Part shown: piece by piece, positions 1 through 11,262 of the stretch
Layout of the letters: every line of letters starts with the position of its first letter
Numbering within the stretch: position 1 is the first letter of the stretch
Program-made: the position numbers and the translations under genes
Notes under the pieces: model-generated
Seen by the model: the letters and a program-made list of their open reading frames with translations, nothing else
Told to the model about the DNA's origin: nothing
The model's database searches: none
Assembly (NCBI GenBank): GCA_025403435.1
Contig: JAJQZP010000235.1
Coordinates: 930,001-994,000 of the forward strand
From: Artocarpus heterophyllus
Lineage: Eukaryota > Streptophyta > Magnoliopsida > Rosales > Moraceae
Length of the DNA stretch: 64,000 bases
Direction: 5' to 3'

Positions 1-779
1 TTCAACTTTTTGTTTTTTTTTCTTTTTTTTTTTATAAAAGGTGATGAGTCATCACCTTGGTAATCAATTAGGTTACCTTGGGTGGCCAAATGTGATTGGG
101 CCACATTTCATGGTGTGGTGGCCCAATCAAAATCCATTGAGTGTCCATCAAACTTTTTACGCAGTCCAAGTTTACACTGACAGTATTTTTCTATACTGTC
201 GGTATTCTTTTTCATACAGTTCATGAGATCCCATAACCTCTAATACTTATCTACATTCATCACATAATGTAATTTCAATATTATCTTACTTTATACTGTC
301 TAAATTTATATTGACAGTATTTTTCTTATACTAGCGGTACATTCTTTATATTATTATAGCATTTCTTATTCATCCTTATTCTTCAAACAGTATTATTCCT
401 AAATTGCTTCAACTTAAACAGTCCAATTTCTATACTGTATGACCTTAACAGTCTAATTTTTACACTATGTTACTTTTACAGTGTAATTTTATACTGCATA
501 ACTTTATCAGTGTACCTCCTTACACTGTATTATTCTAATACTATATAATTTTTCATGTTATTATATAGTATTTTTCTTCTTAAACTGTATTTTCATATTA
601 TATAATTCTTAACTTATTGTATTTTTAATATAGTAAAATACTCGAGTGTTACAATGTAAGACTAGGACGTGATGTGATATGAACAACTAATAATTTCTGT
701 TAAGTATAGCAAGTTTTAATCACATTGACTGATGGTCAAATATAAAACGATCTTAATTTTAAGTTATTAGCAAATTTGT
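1..779. repeat. AT-rich region with degenerate 30-bp tandem repeat
   Basis: No gene is seen here. The stretch from about 170 to 540 is built from ACAGT and its complement ACTGT. In the best-preserved part the ACAG/TCAG motif recurs at 387, 418, 448, 478 and 507, a step of 29-31 bases. In each unit it is followed about 12 bases later by a TACACTGT or TATACTGT-like inverted partner, so each unit is roughly palindromic. Similar but less regular copies lie near 180 and 314. I cannot assign the array to a known transposon family; it may be part of an LTR that runs off the left edge of the window. Confidence 0.5.
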
Positions 780-2218
780 ATTTATGAATTTATGTCTGTT
801 GATTCACTCGGTATGAATTTGAGTATCTAATCTTATTCCTTGTATTTTGGAGGCATGATGAAGTAAGTAGCCGAGAATGTTAACATTAGAAGATAAAATC
901 TACTCCTTCTCTAACTAGAAGCAGATAAATAATTCTTTGGAGTATTGATCCAAGGCTTGAATAATAAGAGCACTCAATTCATGATTAAGTTTATGAATTT
1001 ATTATTCATTAGAGAATCATGGCACTCAAGGATAAAGAAATAAGTAGAGAGGTTAACGGATATTACCTAATTCTAATTATGAATTATTTATAGAGGACAA
1101 GTTATATGTAATGACTATATCAAATAGACAACTCTTAAGAAATATATAATTGAATATCTATAATTTCAAGAGTGCAATTTCAAGTATTTAGTGGGGTTAC
1201 ATTGGAATTATAAAAGAGTAATAAATTAATTAAAGAATTTAATTAATATATTGGTTTTATTGGAGCTTGAAATTATGGGTCCATTAGTCCCCCGCAATCC
1301 TTGTGAACACTGTTTGGATAAGTGAAATTATTGGTTTAAATAATTAATTTAGAATTGTGGAATTCTAAATTAAATATCACTCAAATAAATTAATTTATAT
1401 TTATTAAATAATTAGATTGTTTAATGAATAAAATAAAATGACTAATTTTAGAAGTCACACAATGGGAGGGTCCCATTGTACGTGGCGCCCAAGCACAAAG
1501 AGGAAAGTTCTCTTATACACATCAAAGCTTGTTTACAAAGTTTCTTTATTTAGTATTTTCAACTTTGAATAAATATGATTTAATTCAAATATGGAAAGTT
1601 TAATGTAGAAACAAATGAGACTGGGAAACAAGTAGATTCTTTCTCCTCTTTCTTCTTGAAGTGGCGTTACATACAATTAGGGCATCTATGTGTGTGGCGC
1701 CTATGACAGTGCAGGAATGAGAAACTTGTGTCTTTCATTTTAATTAATTATTTGATATTAAAATTAAAATAAAGAGACTTTCTAAAATTGATGAGCTCTC
1801 TTGTTCTCTATAACTAAAGGCATTCTCTATTCATTTAGAAGACACATTGAGATTACTTTGTAGAAAAACACTCAATTAGGCATGTAGAAAGAGAGAAAGA
1901 TTCTTCAACTTCATAAATTAAATTATTTGAGTGATTATTAGAAACCATATTTTTTCTACGCCCACACGTATGTTCATCCGATACCAAGGACTAGCCAAAG
2001 AAGACTTTAGTTTCATAAATGAAATACACCATTTGCAATCCTTATTCCATTTCATTTTCATTTTTCTTCCAAACATAGTATTTACATATTTATTTATACA
2101 CGAAATTAATATAATCATGGTGTTTTAAAAAAGTTTTGAGAAAATTTTTGTTATACACAATCTATTCTATTACTATGTTTCTGCTATATTTTGTGAAAAA
2201 CATTTTCCAAAACCAACA
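780..2218 (+). repeat. LTR-like remnant related to the 18394-20420 solo LTR
   Basis: Segments of this region resemble the solo LTR at 18394-20420 in the same order and orientation. The clearest pair is 1165-1290 against 19305-19430: both contain a 'gagagtgcaa/agagtgcaat' block, then 'ttcaag.attt/ttttagtgg', then a 'ggagcttgaa..tta.ggtccatta' block. The right end near 2200-2218 ('ttttccaaaaccaaca') resembles the pyrimidine/CCAACA terminus of such LTRs. No coding potential is visible. The left boundary and target-site duplication could not be fixed, so this is probably a degraded solo LTR rather than a complete element. Confidence 0.4.
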
Positions 2219-2849
2219 AATCTCAAGCATTTTCCTCAAAATTCGAGTAGAAGGTAAGCGCCAAATTGTTATGCTTTCATGACTACATTTTTAATTACTT
2301 TTCCTGATAGAGAGTTGATTTTTTTTCCCTGGGCATGAATTTTATGAATTTAGGGAGCTCATTTTTTTCCAGCATGAATTTCACTTCTCCCTTGGTCAAT
2401 CTATAGACATATGGATTGATAGCAATTTACATCTACATCGAATTGGTGATGAGTTTTGAATTTCTATGATGAAACAATATCTCTTTTTTTCTCACAATCA
2501 AATACTAGCTTTGTCTATAACTAAAATTATTCAAAAACAAAGGTTAAAATTCTTCTTGTAAAAGCTAAAAAAAAAAAAAATGTCGATAGTTCAAACAGTA
2601 ATCACACCCATAGCCCTAAATCCCAAGAAGTAAAAGAAAATGCCAAAAATGTAATCTGGCATCCTGGCCTATTTATAAGATTGCATGTGGCATTTGATAA
2701 TTAATGTGCTATATGTGACTATGCTTTTAAAACGTTTGGTTGCTTTATGTGAAGTGTTTGCCCTTTTATTTTATTTTATTGTAAACTGATAACTCTAGTT
2801 TAGAGAGTTATTTGGCCACTTTTAATTAACGAATATTACTATGTTTTTG

Positions 2850-4110
2850 AGAAAAATTACATGAAACATCCAACTTTTTCATAAAAGTATGCTTTTATTG
2901 ATGTAGGTTGAAGAAAGAAAGAAAGAAAACAAAACAAAAGGGAGCACGAGCACAAGAAATCCGAGACCGGACCTTGTTGGCAGAGCTAAAGCGCCGCGGC
3001 GCCCAAGAAAAGTGTGAGCATAGCGTTTGTCAGAAACTCAGCGCCGCAGCGCTGGGGAAGGAGCGCCGCGGCGCTACGGCGGAAAAGAAGAAAAAAAAGA
3101 CAGAAAAGAAGCGCCGCAGCGCTGGGAAAGAAGGGCTGCGGCGCCAGAGTGATTCTGAACCACGATTTTTGGACGCAAAACAAGGGATTTGTTAATTTAA
3201 GAGTAGTATAAATAGAATAGTCTGGAGAGCTAGGTTATCAGTTAATTTTGGAGAGCGTTGTTTATTTTTCTTAGGAGCCGTCAAGCATTCTGGAGTAAGA
3301 AGTGAGAGAATTGGTGACAGAATTTCTTGCTCTCTTAACTCTTGATGTTTGATTCAATTAAATTTTCAGATTTTATTTCTTTTTCAATTATGTTCTAATT
3401 TTCTTAGTTAGGGCTATGATGTAACCTAATCATGACGATGTGAATTTCATGTTTATGCACCATAATTGATTTTATTCATGTGAGTTATGTGTTATTATGT
3501 TTAATGCTTTTAAATGATTAGCTACCATTTAAATAATATGATGTGCATGTTCAAAACTGAGAAGGGAGAATTAAGCAAATGCTTCATCTAACATATAACC
3601 ATGAATTAAATATGGATAGAGATATACCATATTATTTGTGTGGCTTTATCTGGAAAGTTCATGAATCCTAATGCATTCTGATTTATTTAAATTCACATAG
3701 AGATATAGTGAGTTAATAAACTGAGTAGGTTTGCTATACCTAGAGATAGGATAGTAAATAATTTAGGAATTTCTGTCATCACATGTTTATTATTGATTGG
3801 GTTGCATAATTTTATGAAATTCATATCTAGTGATTATGGTGAAATCAAATGCCTTAACGCCTTGTCTTATTGAAATATCTTTTGAAATTGATTGCAATTT
3901 TTATTCTTAATTTAGTACTTTAGTTCAGTAATTTATTCAATCACAACCTCATATGTTCAACTAGATAAACCTTAGAGTTAATCCAATTTTAGTACTTAGT
4001 TAGATTATTATACAACAATCCCTATGAGACGATACTCTTACTCACTATTATATTACTTGATCGATAACGTGCACTTGCATTAGTGAATTTTACCGAACAT
4101 AAACCTACAA
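2850..4110 (+). repeat. Ty3/gypsy-like LTR remnant with GC-rich palindrome array
   Basis: This looks like a solo or orphan LTR. It has a TATA box (TATAAATAG, about 3207-3215). A leader follows, reading through 'gagccgtcaagcattctgg' and 'gttagggctatgatg'. The terminal block near 4020-4090 ('cctatgagacgatactctta', 'gataacgtgcacttgc') is of a kind common at the ends of plant Athila/Tat-type gypsy LTRs. Upstream of the TATA box, five copies of a GCGCCGCRGCGC-like palindrome stand out against the AT-rich background. The small ORFs across this GC-rich patch, on both strands, are artefacts of it and are not called genes. Exact ends and target-site duplication were not found, and the family label is inferred from remembered LTR hallmarks. 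Confidence 0.45.
2991..3145. repeat. GC-rich palindrome array inside LTR
   Basis: Five copies of a 12-base palindrome-like motif (GCGCCGCGGCGC, GCGCCGCAGCGC and a variant) start at 2991, 3041, 3063, 3111 and 3134. The spacings alternate 50, 22, 48 and 23, suggesting a duplicated unit of about 71 bases carrying two motifs. The array ends about 60 bases upstream of a TATA box. Confidence 0.8.
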
Positions 4111-4174
4111 AGACTGCATTTGATAAACTGGTCTAACGTCTCTTTGGTAAGTTACATTTTTCTTTAGTTCTTTT

Positions 4175-4615
4175 ATTTTTATGATTTCTCCATTACTTGC
4201 TCTGCAAGACATGATCGACTTCGATACCTATATCCCTAAACATTTTTTTCTTAAATGATTTCTTTTCTTAAGGTTTTTTGTATGCTGACTCTTCACTTGA
4301 AGTGTTTTTCCTAGGAAAAAAAAGAGATGTCTTAGAAAAGAACAGAAAACAATAAACAATAAAAAAACATGCTCTGTCATTGTACATCTGAATTATTAAG
4401 CTGGAAAATGATTCATAGATTTCAAAGGTCACGAGTCCTTATCACTTCTCGCCCTACATGTGTGGCGAGTTTAAAACCAAAATGCTTTTTATGTTTTTGA
4501 TTTGCTTCTCACTTTGCAAGATTCTTATATATTTTGTTCACAAACATTTGTTGTGAAATGATTTCTTTTCTTAATGTTTTTTTGTATGCTAAGTCTTCCC
4601 TTGAAGTGTTTTCAT
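4175..4615. repeat. Imperfect direct duplication
   Basis: The segment about 4175-4315 recurs imperfectly about 313 bases later, at 4490-4615. Shared blocks include 'atgatttcttttcttaa' followed by a T run, 'tgtatgct' and 'cttgaagtgtttt'. No gene is visible. The two copies are separated by unrelated AT-rich sequence. Confidence 0.55.
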
Positions 4616-4673
4616 CTTCACTCTGATCTCTCTCTCTCTCTTTTTTTCTTCAGTCATTTAATTTGGCATCATT

Positions 4674-5340
4674 TTGATTGCCATAAATTCTTTATCACAA
4701 AGCCGCTCAGGAGGGGGGCTAAAATCCGGGAAAATGGCTATGACGGACCTAGGATATGAGCGTCGGCCGGAATTTTGCTTTGTTTTTAATGGCTGTAAGC
4801 ATCGGAAGGCAGCGGAGACGATTGAATCGAAGGTTTTTAATTATGGTACATGGCTCATAGGCGATGAAGATCTTAAGTGGCAGAATGGAGAGTCTAACCG
4901 GCAGCCGCTAGAATATGGAAGGCGGTCGCCTAACGCCCATGGGTGGCGACAGGCGGAGAGTGGAGATGGACGGTGGCGCCAGTTGACTGCGGAGAAGCAC
5001 TCAGAGTTGGCACGCGTGAATAGTGGTGGCGGGCGATTAATGAATTCCTTTACTTATCGGAAAAGGGTGGCGGACGTGATAGAGTACGCGGGGATATGAC
5101 TCGTTTTGTGGAAGTGGTGGATGAATGCAATCTTCAAGAGGCACCATTTAACTCTTGGAGAGGGTATCTGTTGATTCGGAATGGAAAGCTATTTTTCCTC
5201 GAGTTCGTGCCTTCCATCAGGATTTCTAGGGTTCCGACCACCGAGATTCATTTTCTTCCCAAGATTAGATTCAACAGAGCAGAGGGCTTTAACAAGTGTG
5301 AAGCAGAGGAAACGCCACTCCACTATTGAAGAAACATTTG
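4674..5340 (+). other. Unrecognised coding-like patch; possible LINE remnant
   Basis: This patch is clearly richer in GC than its surroundings. It holds an open frame ending at 5099 whose last bases overlap another open frame (5096-5329). I do not recognise the first frame (about 140 residues, rich in Gly, Arg and Trp). In the second, a phrase like F-V-E-V-V-D-E-C-N-L-Q-E-A-P is followed, after a frame change, by S-E-W-K-A-I-F-P-R-V and then G-S-D-H. That order resembles the C-terminal part of the endonuclease domain of plant L1-type LINEs. No reverse transcriptase is visible nearby. A GTAAGT splice-donor-like site follows at 5347. A diverged host exon is an alternative. Confidence 0.3.
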
Positions 5341-5688
5341 GTCATAGGTAAGTTTCTCTTTTGTGAATATCTTGTTCCTGTTTGGTTGATTTTGACGAAA
5401 GGGCAAAAAAAAATTTCAAATTAAGTAAATGTCCTCTCTTTTTTTTTAAACTAAAAAAACTTTTTTTTTTTTAGGTAAATTGTCTTAGTTTTTTTTTTAA
5501 AAAAAAAAAAATGACTGTAGTAGGATAAGAAACCTCAACAGGATGAAAAAAAAAAATAGAACTATTTTGATATCTAAAAAGCCTTTTTTTTTATGCCAAA
5601 AACTGTCCAAAAAAAAGAGGTCATTGACCAAATTTTTTTTTTTCAAAAGGTCATTTTTAAAATTCCCTCCTGTTGTTTTATGACAATT

Positions 5689-5732
<44 letters not shown>

Positions 5733-7200
5733 ACTTTTTACATTTGTTTTGGCAATATAAATCCACTTTCTAATCTAAGGGAAGATGAGTTTTTTTTTTT
5801 TTTCCTTATACAATTTTTTATTTCCTGATCTTAAGTAAATAGTCCATCCCTTTTAATTGATTTTTGGTAAAGCGTATATATTTTCTTTAATCTATTAAAA
5901 TAGAGAAAAGGTCCTAGTGTTGGGGTATGAATTAAGCATAGAAAAAAACTCATAAAGATAAGTAAAAAAATAAAAAGAATATGAAAATTTAAAAATCAAT
6001 ATAATTATTTTGAAATGGAACAAGTGGCTTTACATTATCAATTTTACAAGAGTGCTTGTGGATATGCAATGTATGCTTAATGGTTCTTTCCAATATTCAT
6101 CCCCTGCTTTGATATTAAATATCAATCTATGGTCAAGAGCCTACTGCTTCTTTTACAATTAAAGAGTAGACTAGCTTTTTTTCTTTTTTTCTTTCTTTGT
6201 TTTGTTTCTTTTTTTTTTTTCTTTTAAAAAAAGAGAGCAGGTCTGCCTAACGCAAGAGACTAATCATGAATTTTTTGGGGCTGCAAAGTATGTGTCTATG
6301 TGAAGGAACTCATTGATTTATGCTATATTTTGTTTTTTTTTTTTTTTGTTTCTTGCTAATTTCAATAGTATTTTTTTAATTTGATAAATAGGATACGCAA
6401 CACAAAACATTTGAGAAGTCTTGAAAGCATAATGTTGAAGAAACTGAATCCTGAATCCTTTAGCTTTTTGTTTCAAAGGATCATTTGATCCACTATTTTG
6501 CTTCTTAAAAATAGAATTTGGAGCTTTTGTCTATTGTACATTACAACAATGGTTGTAATTCCGTATGACTTTTCTAGTATCTTCTGATGTTGCAACAGTT
6601 TCTTTGTTGTTTGGAGATTCCGATTCCTTTTTTTTTTTTTTGAGCACTTGTTTTAAGCTTGTATTTGACTGACATGTTCGCCTCCTTGGTTTCTTAAATG
6701 CAATTCAGATTTTGCAAAAAAAAAATAAAAAAAAAAAATAAAGGCATCATTGTAATCTTCTGACTAGTAATGGGTTGGCTAACTTTATGCTACCTGAAGC
6801 ATTTTGTAAATTTGAGAGGTGAAGTCTCGTTAAAAAAGAAGAAAAATAAAAATAAAAAAAGAAATAAACTAGTAAATAACCTACTCATTTGGTATTATTT
6901 TGAAAGTTTTTTTAAGATATTTTTTACACTTTTTGAGAAAAAATTTAAAAAACACACATAACATAATTTTGAAAGAAATTATCATTTTTTAAACAAAATT
7001 ATTTTTACTTGTTTTGAAAACAATACCAAACGATTTTTTTATTCCTCAAGATGTTCTGGTGGCAATTTCGTAATAAGCAATCAAACTAATGTCTTGTTTG
7101 TTTTCAGTTTTATGTTTTTGTATTCTTTAAAGAGCAAAAGAACAAAAATTAAGGACATGTATCAGCCATAGAAAAAGGGGAGTGGCTAAGTGGGTGGCGT
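5341..7200. other. Intergenic AT-rich DNA with microsatellite
   Basis: No gene is supported. The stretch contains many A and T homopolymers and a perfect (TA)n microsatellite at about 5692-5727. The short open frames here are low-complexity. Confidence 0.6.
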
Positions 7201-7459
7201 TCCTCTTGTCTATATTAGAAGCATTATTCCGGTGTGGTGCCCTCCACAAGAACCACATCACTTCCTTACCCAACAGCCAATCCCATGAAAGTCAAGTTAA
7301 AAAGTAGGGAGTCCACCTGTGGCTAAAACATGGTGCTCCCACAAGAGAAATCCCGTAAATAAATTGGGAGAACTAAAAAAGGACTCGATAAACAAAACAA
7401 ATCCCCCCAATTCCATATAGACGCCGTCGGACTGCCTTCCCTCCCTCTTCCGTCTCTCT

Positions 7460-7965
7460 CTGTAAGCGATTCAAAAGCCAATACTTGATTCATATCGCTT
7501 TTCTTCCTTCAAGACTTAATTTTTTTTTTCTTTTTTGTTCGGATTAAATACAAAAGAGATTAGTTTTTTATAGAGTAAATTGAATCCATGTTGCTATCTT
7601 ATCTTAATTACTCCATCAATGTCCAATTGTTTTTATGTCATCGTGTCCTAAAAAGAAAAAAAAAAGTTTTGTTGGCCTGATTAGTTGTTGAATTCCTCTT
7701 AACCACTTAATTGCAGTAACTAAACTATGTATATCCAATTAAAACATCATTTGATGAAATTTTAATAAGTCTGGACGATGTGATTGAAAAGGCCTTTGCT
7801 TTTTTTTTTTTTCCTGATTGTTTTTTATTTGTGTTGTGAACAAACAGTTGGGTATTGTCAGAACTAATTGGGAGGATCTTACTGGTACGAGGCAATTCTG
7901 AGCTATCAAGTTCTCCTATAGTGTTGCCAAAGACCAAAAAAAAAAGTTGTTTAGATTTGTTGCAG
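7460..7965 (+). other. Probable 5' UTR intron of CNX7
   Basis: A pyrimidine-rich leader (CCTTCCCTCCCTCTTCCG, then a CT run) ends at a GTAAGC donor at 7460-7465. A matching acceptor, TTTGTTGCAG, ends at 7965. The next exon would start 50 bases before the CNX7 start codon. A leader intron would explain the gap between promoter-like sequence and the ATG, but no transcript evidence is available here. Confidence 0.45.
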
Positions 7966-8014
7966 GGAGTGTTTAGATTCACTGAGCAGGGTGTTATGAT
8001 TTTTGATAGATCCT

Positions 8015-8323
8015 ATGGAAGGAGAAAGTAGTGTTGATATTCTGGGACGTATAGACAGGGAAAATGAGATTTCTTCTGTTAAAATAAAGGTCTTGTTCTT
8101 TGCCAGAGCTCGGGATCTTACCGGCCTAATCGATGCGCCACTGGAGGTTCCATCCGGTAGCACAGCTCGGGACTGCTTGAGCAAGCTCATGGCTGTGTTT
8201 CCAGGATTACAAGAGATCAGAAGTTGTATTGTTGTTGCACTGAATGAGGAATACACAAATGAGTCTGCAATTGTTAAAGACAAAGATGAGTTGGCCATTA
8301 TACCTCCTATAAGTGGTGGCTGA
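8015..8323 (+). CDS. CNX7: Molybdopterin synthase sulfur carrier subunit (MOCS2A/CNX7, MoaD family)
   Basis: The product is the small subunit of molybdopterin synthase. As a C-terminal thiocarboxylate it donates sulfur to precursor Z (cPMP) in molybdenum cofactor synthesis in the cytosol, working with the large subunit MOCS2B/CNX6 and charged by CNX5. The 102-residue reading frame has no introns. It shows the MoaD/ubiquitin-like pattern: [13 protein letters not shown] near residue 23, A-R-D-C-L in the middle, V-A-L-N-E-E-Y, then [12 protein letters not shown] at the very end. The terminal Gly-Gly is the catalytic tail. The length fits the family. I chose the ATG at 8015; an in-frame TTG at 8003 opens the frame slightly earlier but is unlikely to be used. 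A broken second copy lies about 7.6 kb downstream. Confidence 0.93.
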   Translation: MEGESSVDILGRIDRENEISSVKIKVLFFARARDLTGLIDAPLEVPSGSTARDCLSKLMAVFPGLQEIRSCIVVALNEEYTNESAIVKDKDELAIIPPISGG

Positions 8324-9499
8324 TCACTAAACAAACATCACCGACAAAAGGGTTCATGCCTCAGGATTTCAAGTACAAAGGTCGGTGATCTCCTTGACTT
8401 TTTTTTTGGTCATGACATGGTTGTAAGAATTGAAGATGAATGCTTTATGTAATGTGCTCTACAGTTTTACACAAACTAAACATTGTAGGAGAGTTCATGT
8501 TCATGTACTTTGTCTATACTGTGCTCCTCTTTTCTTTTGCTTTCTCCTTTGTCACATCAAATTACAACGTTGGTAACAGAGTCTTTCTTGGAATGTATCT
8601 TTGATAAGTTAGAAATACATCAACATCATAATTTAACTAGTGATGATGATCCCATCTTTAAACATGAGAAAGATGGAAATCCACTACTACATCATGGGTG
8701 GAGTGCAAATATTGCCTATATTGTGAGAAGTTGGAGAATTGAGCGTTAAAGGATAACCATCATAAGCATCAAGTAATTTCTTTGTTGCTCAATTTACCAA
8801 ACAAAAAAAAGATGATTTTTTTGGTTTGAGTACATGTTTATTTTGTTAGGGAGAAACTTCATAGGTGAAAACTATCAGTAAATCTCAAAACTCATGTTAA
8901 TTCATCAAGAATTTTAGCGGAAGCACTCCTGAATCCATTTGAACGGTTGAATTTTGGTTATTGATCTTTTGAATCAGTACAGTTTTTTTGAGGGGAAGTT
9001 TTTCTCTCTTTTCCAGTGATGGAATGCCAAAAAAGATACGTATCGTATGACTCAGAGACCATGACTCTTTTATAAATTATTCCGTAATTTGTCTTATTTC
9101 TATTTTGGCTCATCATAAAATAAAAATTGGACTTTAGGTCTTTCCACATAATTTTGTACATACTTTATGAGATATTTTAAAACCTAAAACTTTACACTTT
9201 GTTAAATCATTTTAGTTAGGCTAGTCTTATCTAATAACATTAATACACATTTATTTAATATATTAGCTCATATGTTACTGAAATTAATTCCAACATATTT
9301 TTGTGGGAGGAAGTGATTCTACGGGGACAAGGCCTAGCCCCTACTCAATGAAATTACGTATCTATCAAGTATCTTATTTAAATTTTGTATCACAACAATA
9401 TTTAATATGAAACGTGTATTAGTATAGATAGAAACTCAACGGTATAGCTGAGATCACTTTTGGTTTGTGTGAAAGCGCTTTGTTACTTCAGAGCATATT
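8324..9499. other. CNX7 3' flank and intergenic DNA
   Basis: The first 430 bases (to about 8760) are the CNX7 3' region, recognisable because they are repeated downstream of the pseudogene copy (15990-16440). The remainder to 9499 is AT-rich and I see no gene in it. Confidence 0.6.
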
Positions 9500-10768
9500 A
9501 TGCAAGAAACTAGCGTCTGTTGGACTGCGGACTGTGGAAGTTCCACATCACATAGCACATTGTTTGTTAGTGCGAAATGTTCAGAAGACTCTCATTCCAA
9601 ACGGCTGTCCAAAAGCAACATTTTTAGGTTAGTGACCATACGGCACGAGAACAGTGTCTTCACATTCAATCAAAACTTGGCCACAAATACCACGCACGCA
9701 AAAGAGAGAACCTTTTTACTCTCTCTTACTCAATGCCATATCTTCCTCCTCATAATCATTCTTACAACACTCATCCAACTGTGCCTGAAACCCCGATCTG
9801 TGGCTTGCCATACCGATGATGAATCGGGTCTACTCGGTTTTAGATCAGCCACCATCGTGGACCCATCCGGCATGCTTGACTTATGGAAGTGGGACATTGA
9901 ATGTTGCACATGGTCAGGCATCTTTTGCTAGGTCAACAATTGGGCCAGAAGCCTAAGCATCTATTTACAAGAACGGTTAGAACTAAAAAAAAAAAAAAAA
10001 GTTTGAACACAATTTAGTGTCTGTTTGGCATTTTAGTTTGAACTCATTAGTTCTAACTGTAAATAATATAAAGCTCTCAGGAGCTACAGTAAAAAACAAA
10101 AAGTTGATACAGTGTAAAGCTCTCACATGCTGTAGCTTTTAAACTTAAAAGTGTCAAACAGCCTATTTATAGTTTGAACTTATATTTAGTAAGTTCGTCA
10201 AAATGTTGATTTCAATTGGTTAAAAAAAACGTTTGAATCATAATTTATAGTTTAAACCATAAATAGGCCAAACAAATAGTTTTCGTCTAAACTCAAGAAC
10301 ACAATTGGAACTGACTGTAACTCTCTTGGGTGAACCCGGAGAGCCAAAAAGCTTTTTATTCGGTACAGTCTCGCCCTTCCTAACCAAGCTCAAATTCCTA
10401 AATGAGATTTACCTCACATACCTCCGAAACATCTCAGGACCTTTCTTGGATTTTCTTTCGAAGAACAATATCTCTAGAAGTTCGGTCGAATTATTAAACA
10501 AAACCGATTACTTGGTGAGTTTCAAGGCTTCGAGAAACAAATTAAGGTTTGATTTGGAGAGTTCAAGGACCATGAAGACGTGAAGGAGTTGGATTTGCCG
10601 AGAAATCTGGTGTTTGAGAAAGAGCCAAAAATCATTTCTGGGCTTGAAAGATTGAACGTGAGTAATAAGCATTTGTGTGGAGCAATTTTGGTGACAGAGT
10701 TTCCGGTGAGTTCGTTTGTGGGGAATGATTGTCTATGTGTTGCTCGTTTGCCAGCATATAAAGCCTAA
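9500..10768 (+). pseudogene. Leucine-rich-repeat protein pseudogene (At2g26380/At1g33600-like)
   Basis: This is a decayed gene for a secreted plant LRR protein. The 5' part has a hydrophobic signal-like stretch (I-F-L-L-I-I-I-L-T-T-L) and then the LRR N-terminal cap: A-C-H-T-D-D-E-S-G-L-L-G-F, D-P-S-G-M-L and C-C-T-W-S-G-I-F-C. A TAG stop follows at 9929. After a 319-bp insertion the homology resumes at about 10305 with S-F-L-F-G-T-V-S-P-F-L-T-K-L-K-F-L and L-R-N-I-S-G-P-F. It then jumps to the extreme C-terminal region (K-A-S-R-N-K-L-R-F-D, L-D-L-P-R-N-L-V-F, H-L-C-G, S-S-F-V-G-N-D-C-L-C). Intact relatives have roughly ten more repeats in between, so most of the LRR array is deleted. A frameshift near 10580 separates the last two pieces. 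Confidence 0.85.
9975..10293. mobile_element. MITE (hAT-like) inside the LRR pseudogene
   Basis: A 319-bp non-coding insert interrupts the LRR homology. It is flanked by the direct repeat CAAGAAC (9968-9974 and 10294-10300; the eighth base differs, G versus A), consistent with an 8-bp hAT duplication. The ends are weakly inverted: 'ggttagaactaaaa' against the complement of 'tttcgtctaaact'. The interior carries the phrase ACAGTGTAAAGCTCTCACATGC, which recurs in an intron of RABC1 (about 26296 and 26340). Confidence 0.65.
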
Positions 10769-10860
10769 GCTTTTAGTCAGCGTATAATTTGTAGATTGTA
10801 TTACTATTTTCTACGTTACCTTCTCCGGTGTCTTTATTTCTAATTTAATAGATTAAATTA

Positions 10861-11262
10861 AGAGTCTGTTTAGGCTAATTTGTGCTTATACTTTTAAACA
10901 GTAAAAAAAAAAAATGATAAATTTGAGCGTTTTTACTAGTGTTTGGATAATGCATGAAAAGTATTTTTTTATTTCAAAAGAGCTTTTGAACATGTTTAGT
11001 TAAATAATTCAAATGCTCTTGTTGGTATAAAAAGTAATATAATTTAAGCATATAGATAAAATTCTTAATTTATTATTTTTAAACATAAAGTTAAAAATAT
11101 TAATTAAAAAACTTTTTATAAGTGATTTTTTCATAAACACCTTTAGCATGACTTATCCACTAAGTGCTTATAAAAACTTTATGAGGTCATCCATAAGCAG
11201 CTTTTGGATAAAACAAGTCATAAATAGCTTAAAATAAGTCGTTCCAAATGGGTTCTAAGAAG
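10861..11262. mobile_element. Probable MITE
   Basis: A non-coding AT-rich block begins 'aagagtctgtttaggct' and ends 'cgttccaaatgggttctaa', roughly complementary ends. Its interior (AAGTGCTTATAAAAAC, AAGCAGCTTTTGG) is of a type common in plant hAT-derived MITEs. No clear target-site duplication was found. Confidence 0.4.

Noticed and set aside
2908..3211. Open frames of 65-95 codons on both strands over the GC-rich repeat
   Set aside because: They are produced by the repeated GCGCCGCRGCGC motif in AT-rich DNA, are repetitive, and lie upstream of the LTR's TATA box.
8003..8014. Earlier in-frame start for CNX7
   Set aside because: The codon at 8003 is TTG; the first ATG in frame is at 8015 and gives a family-sized protein.
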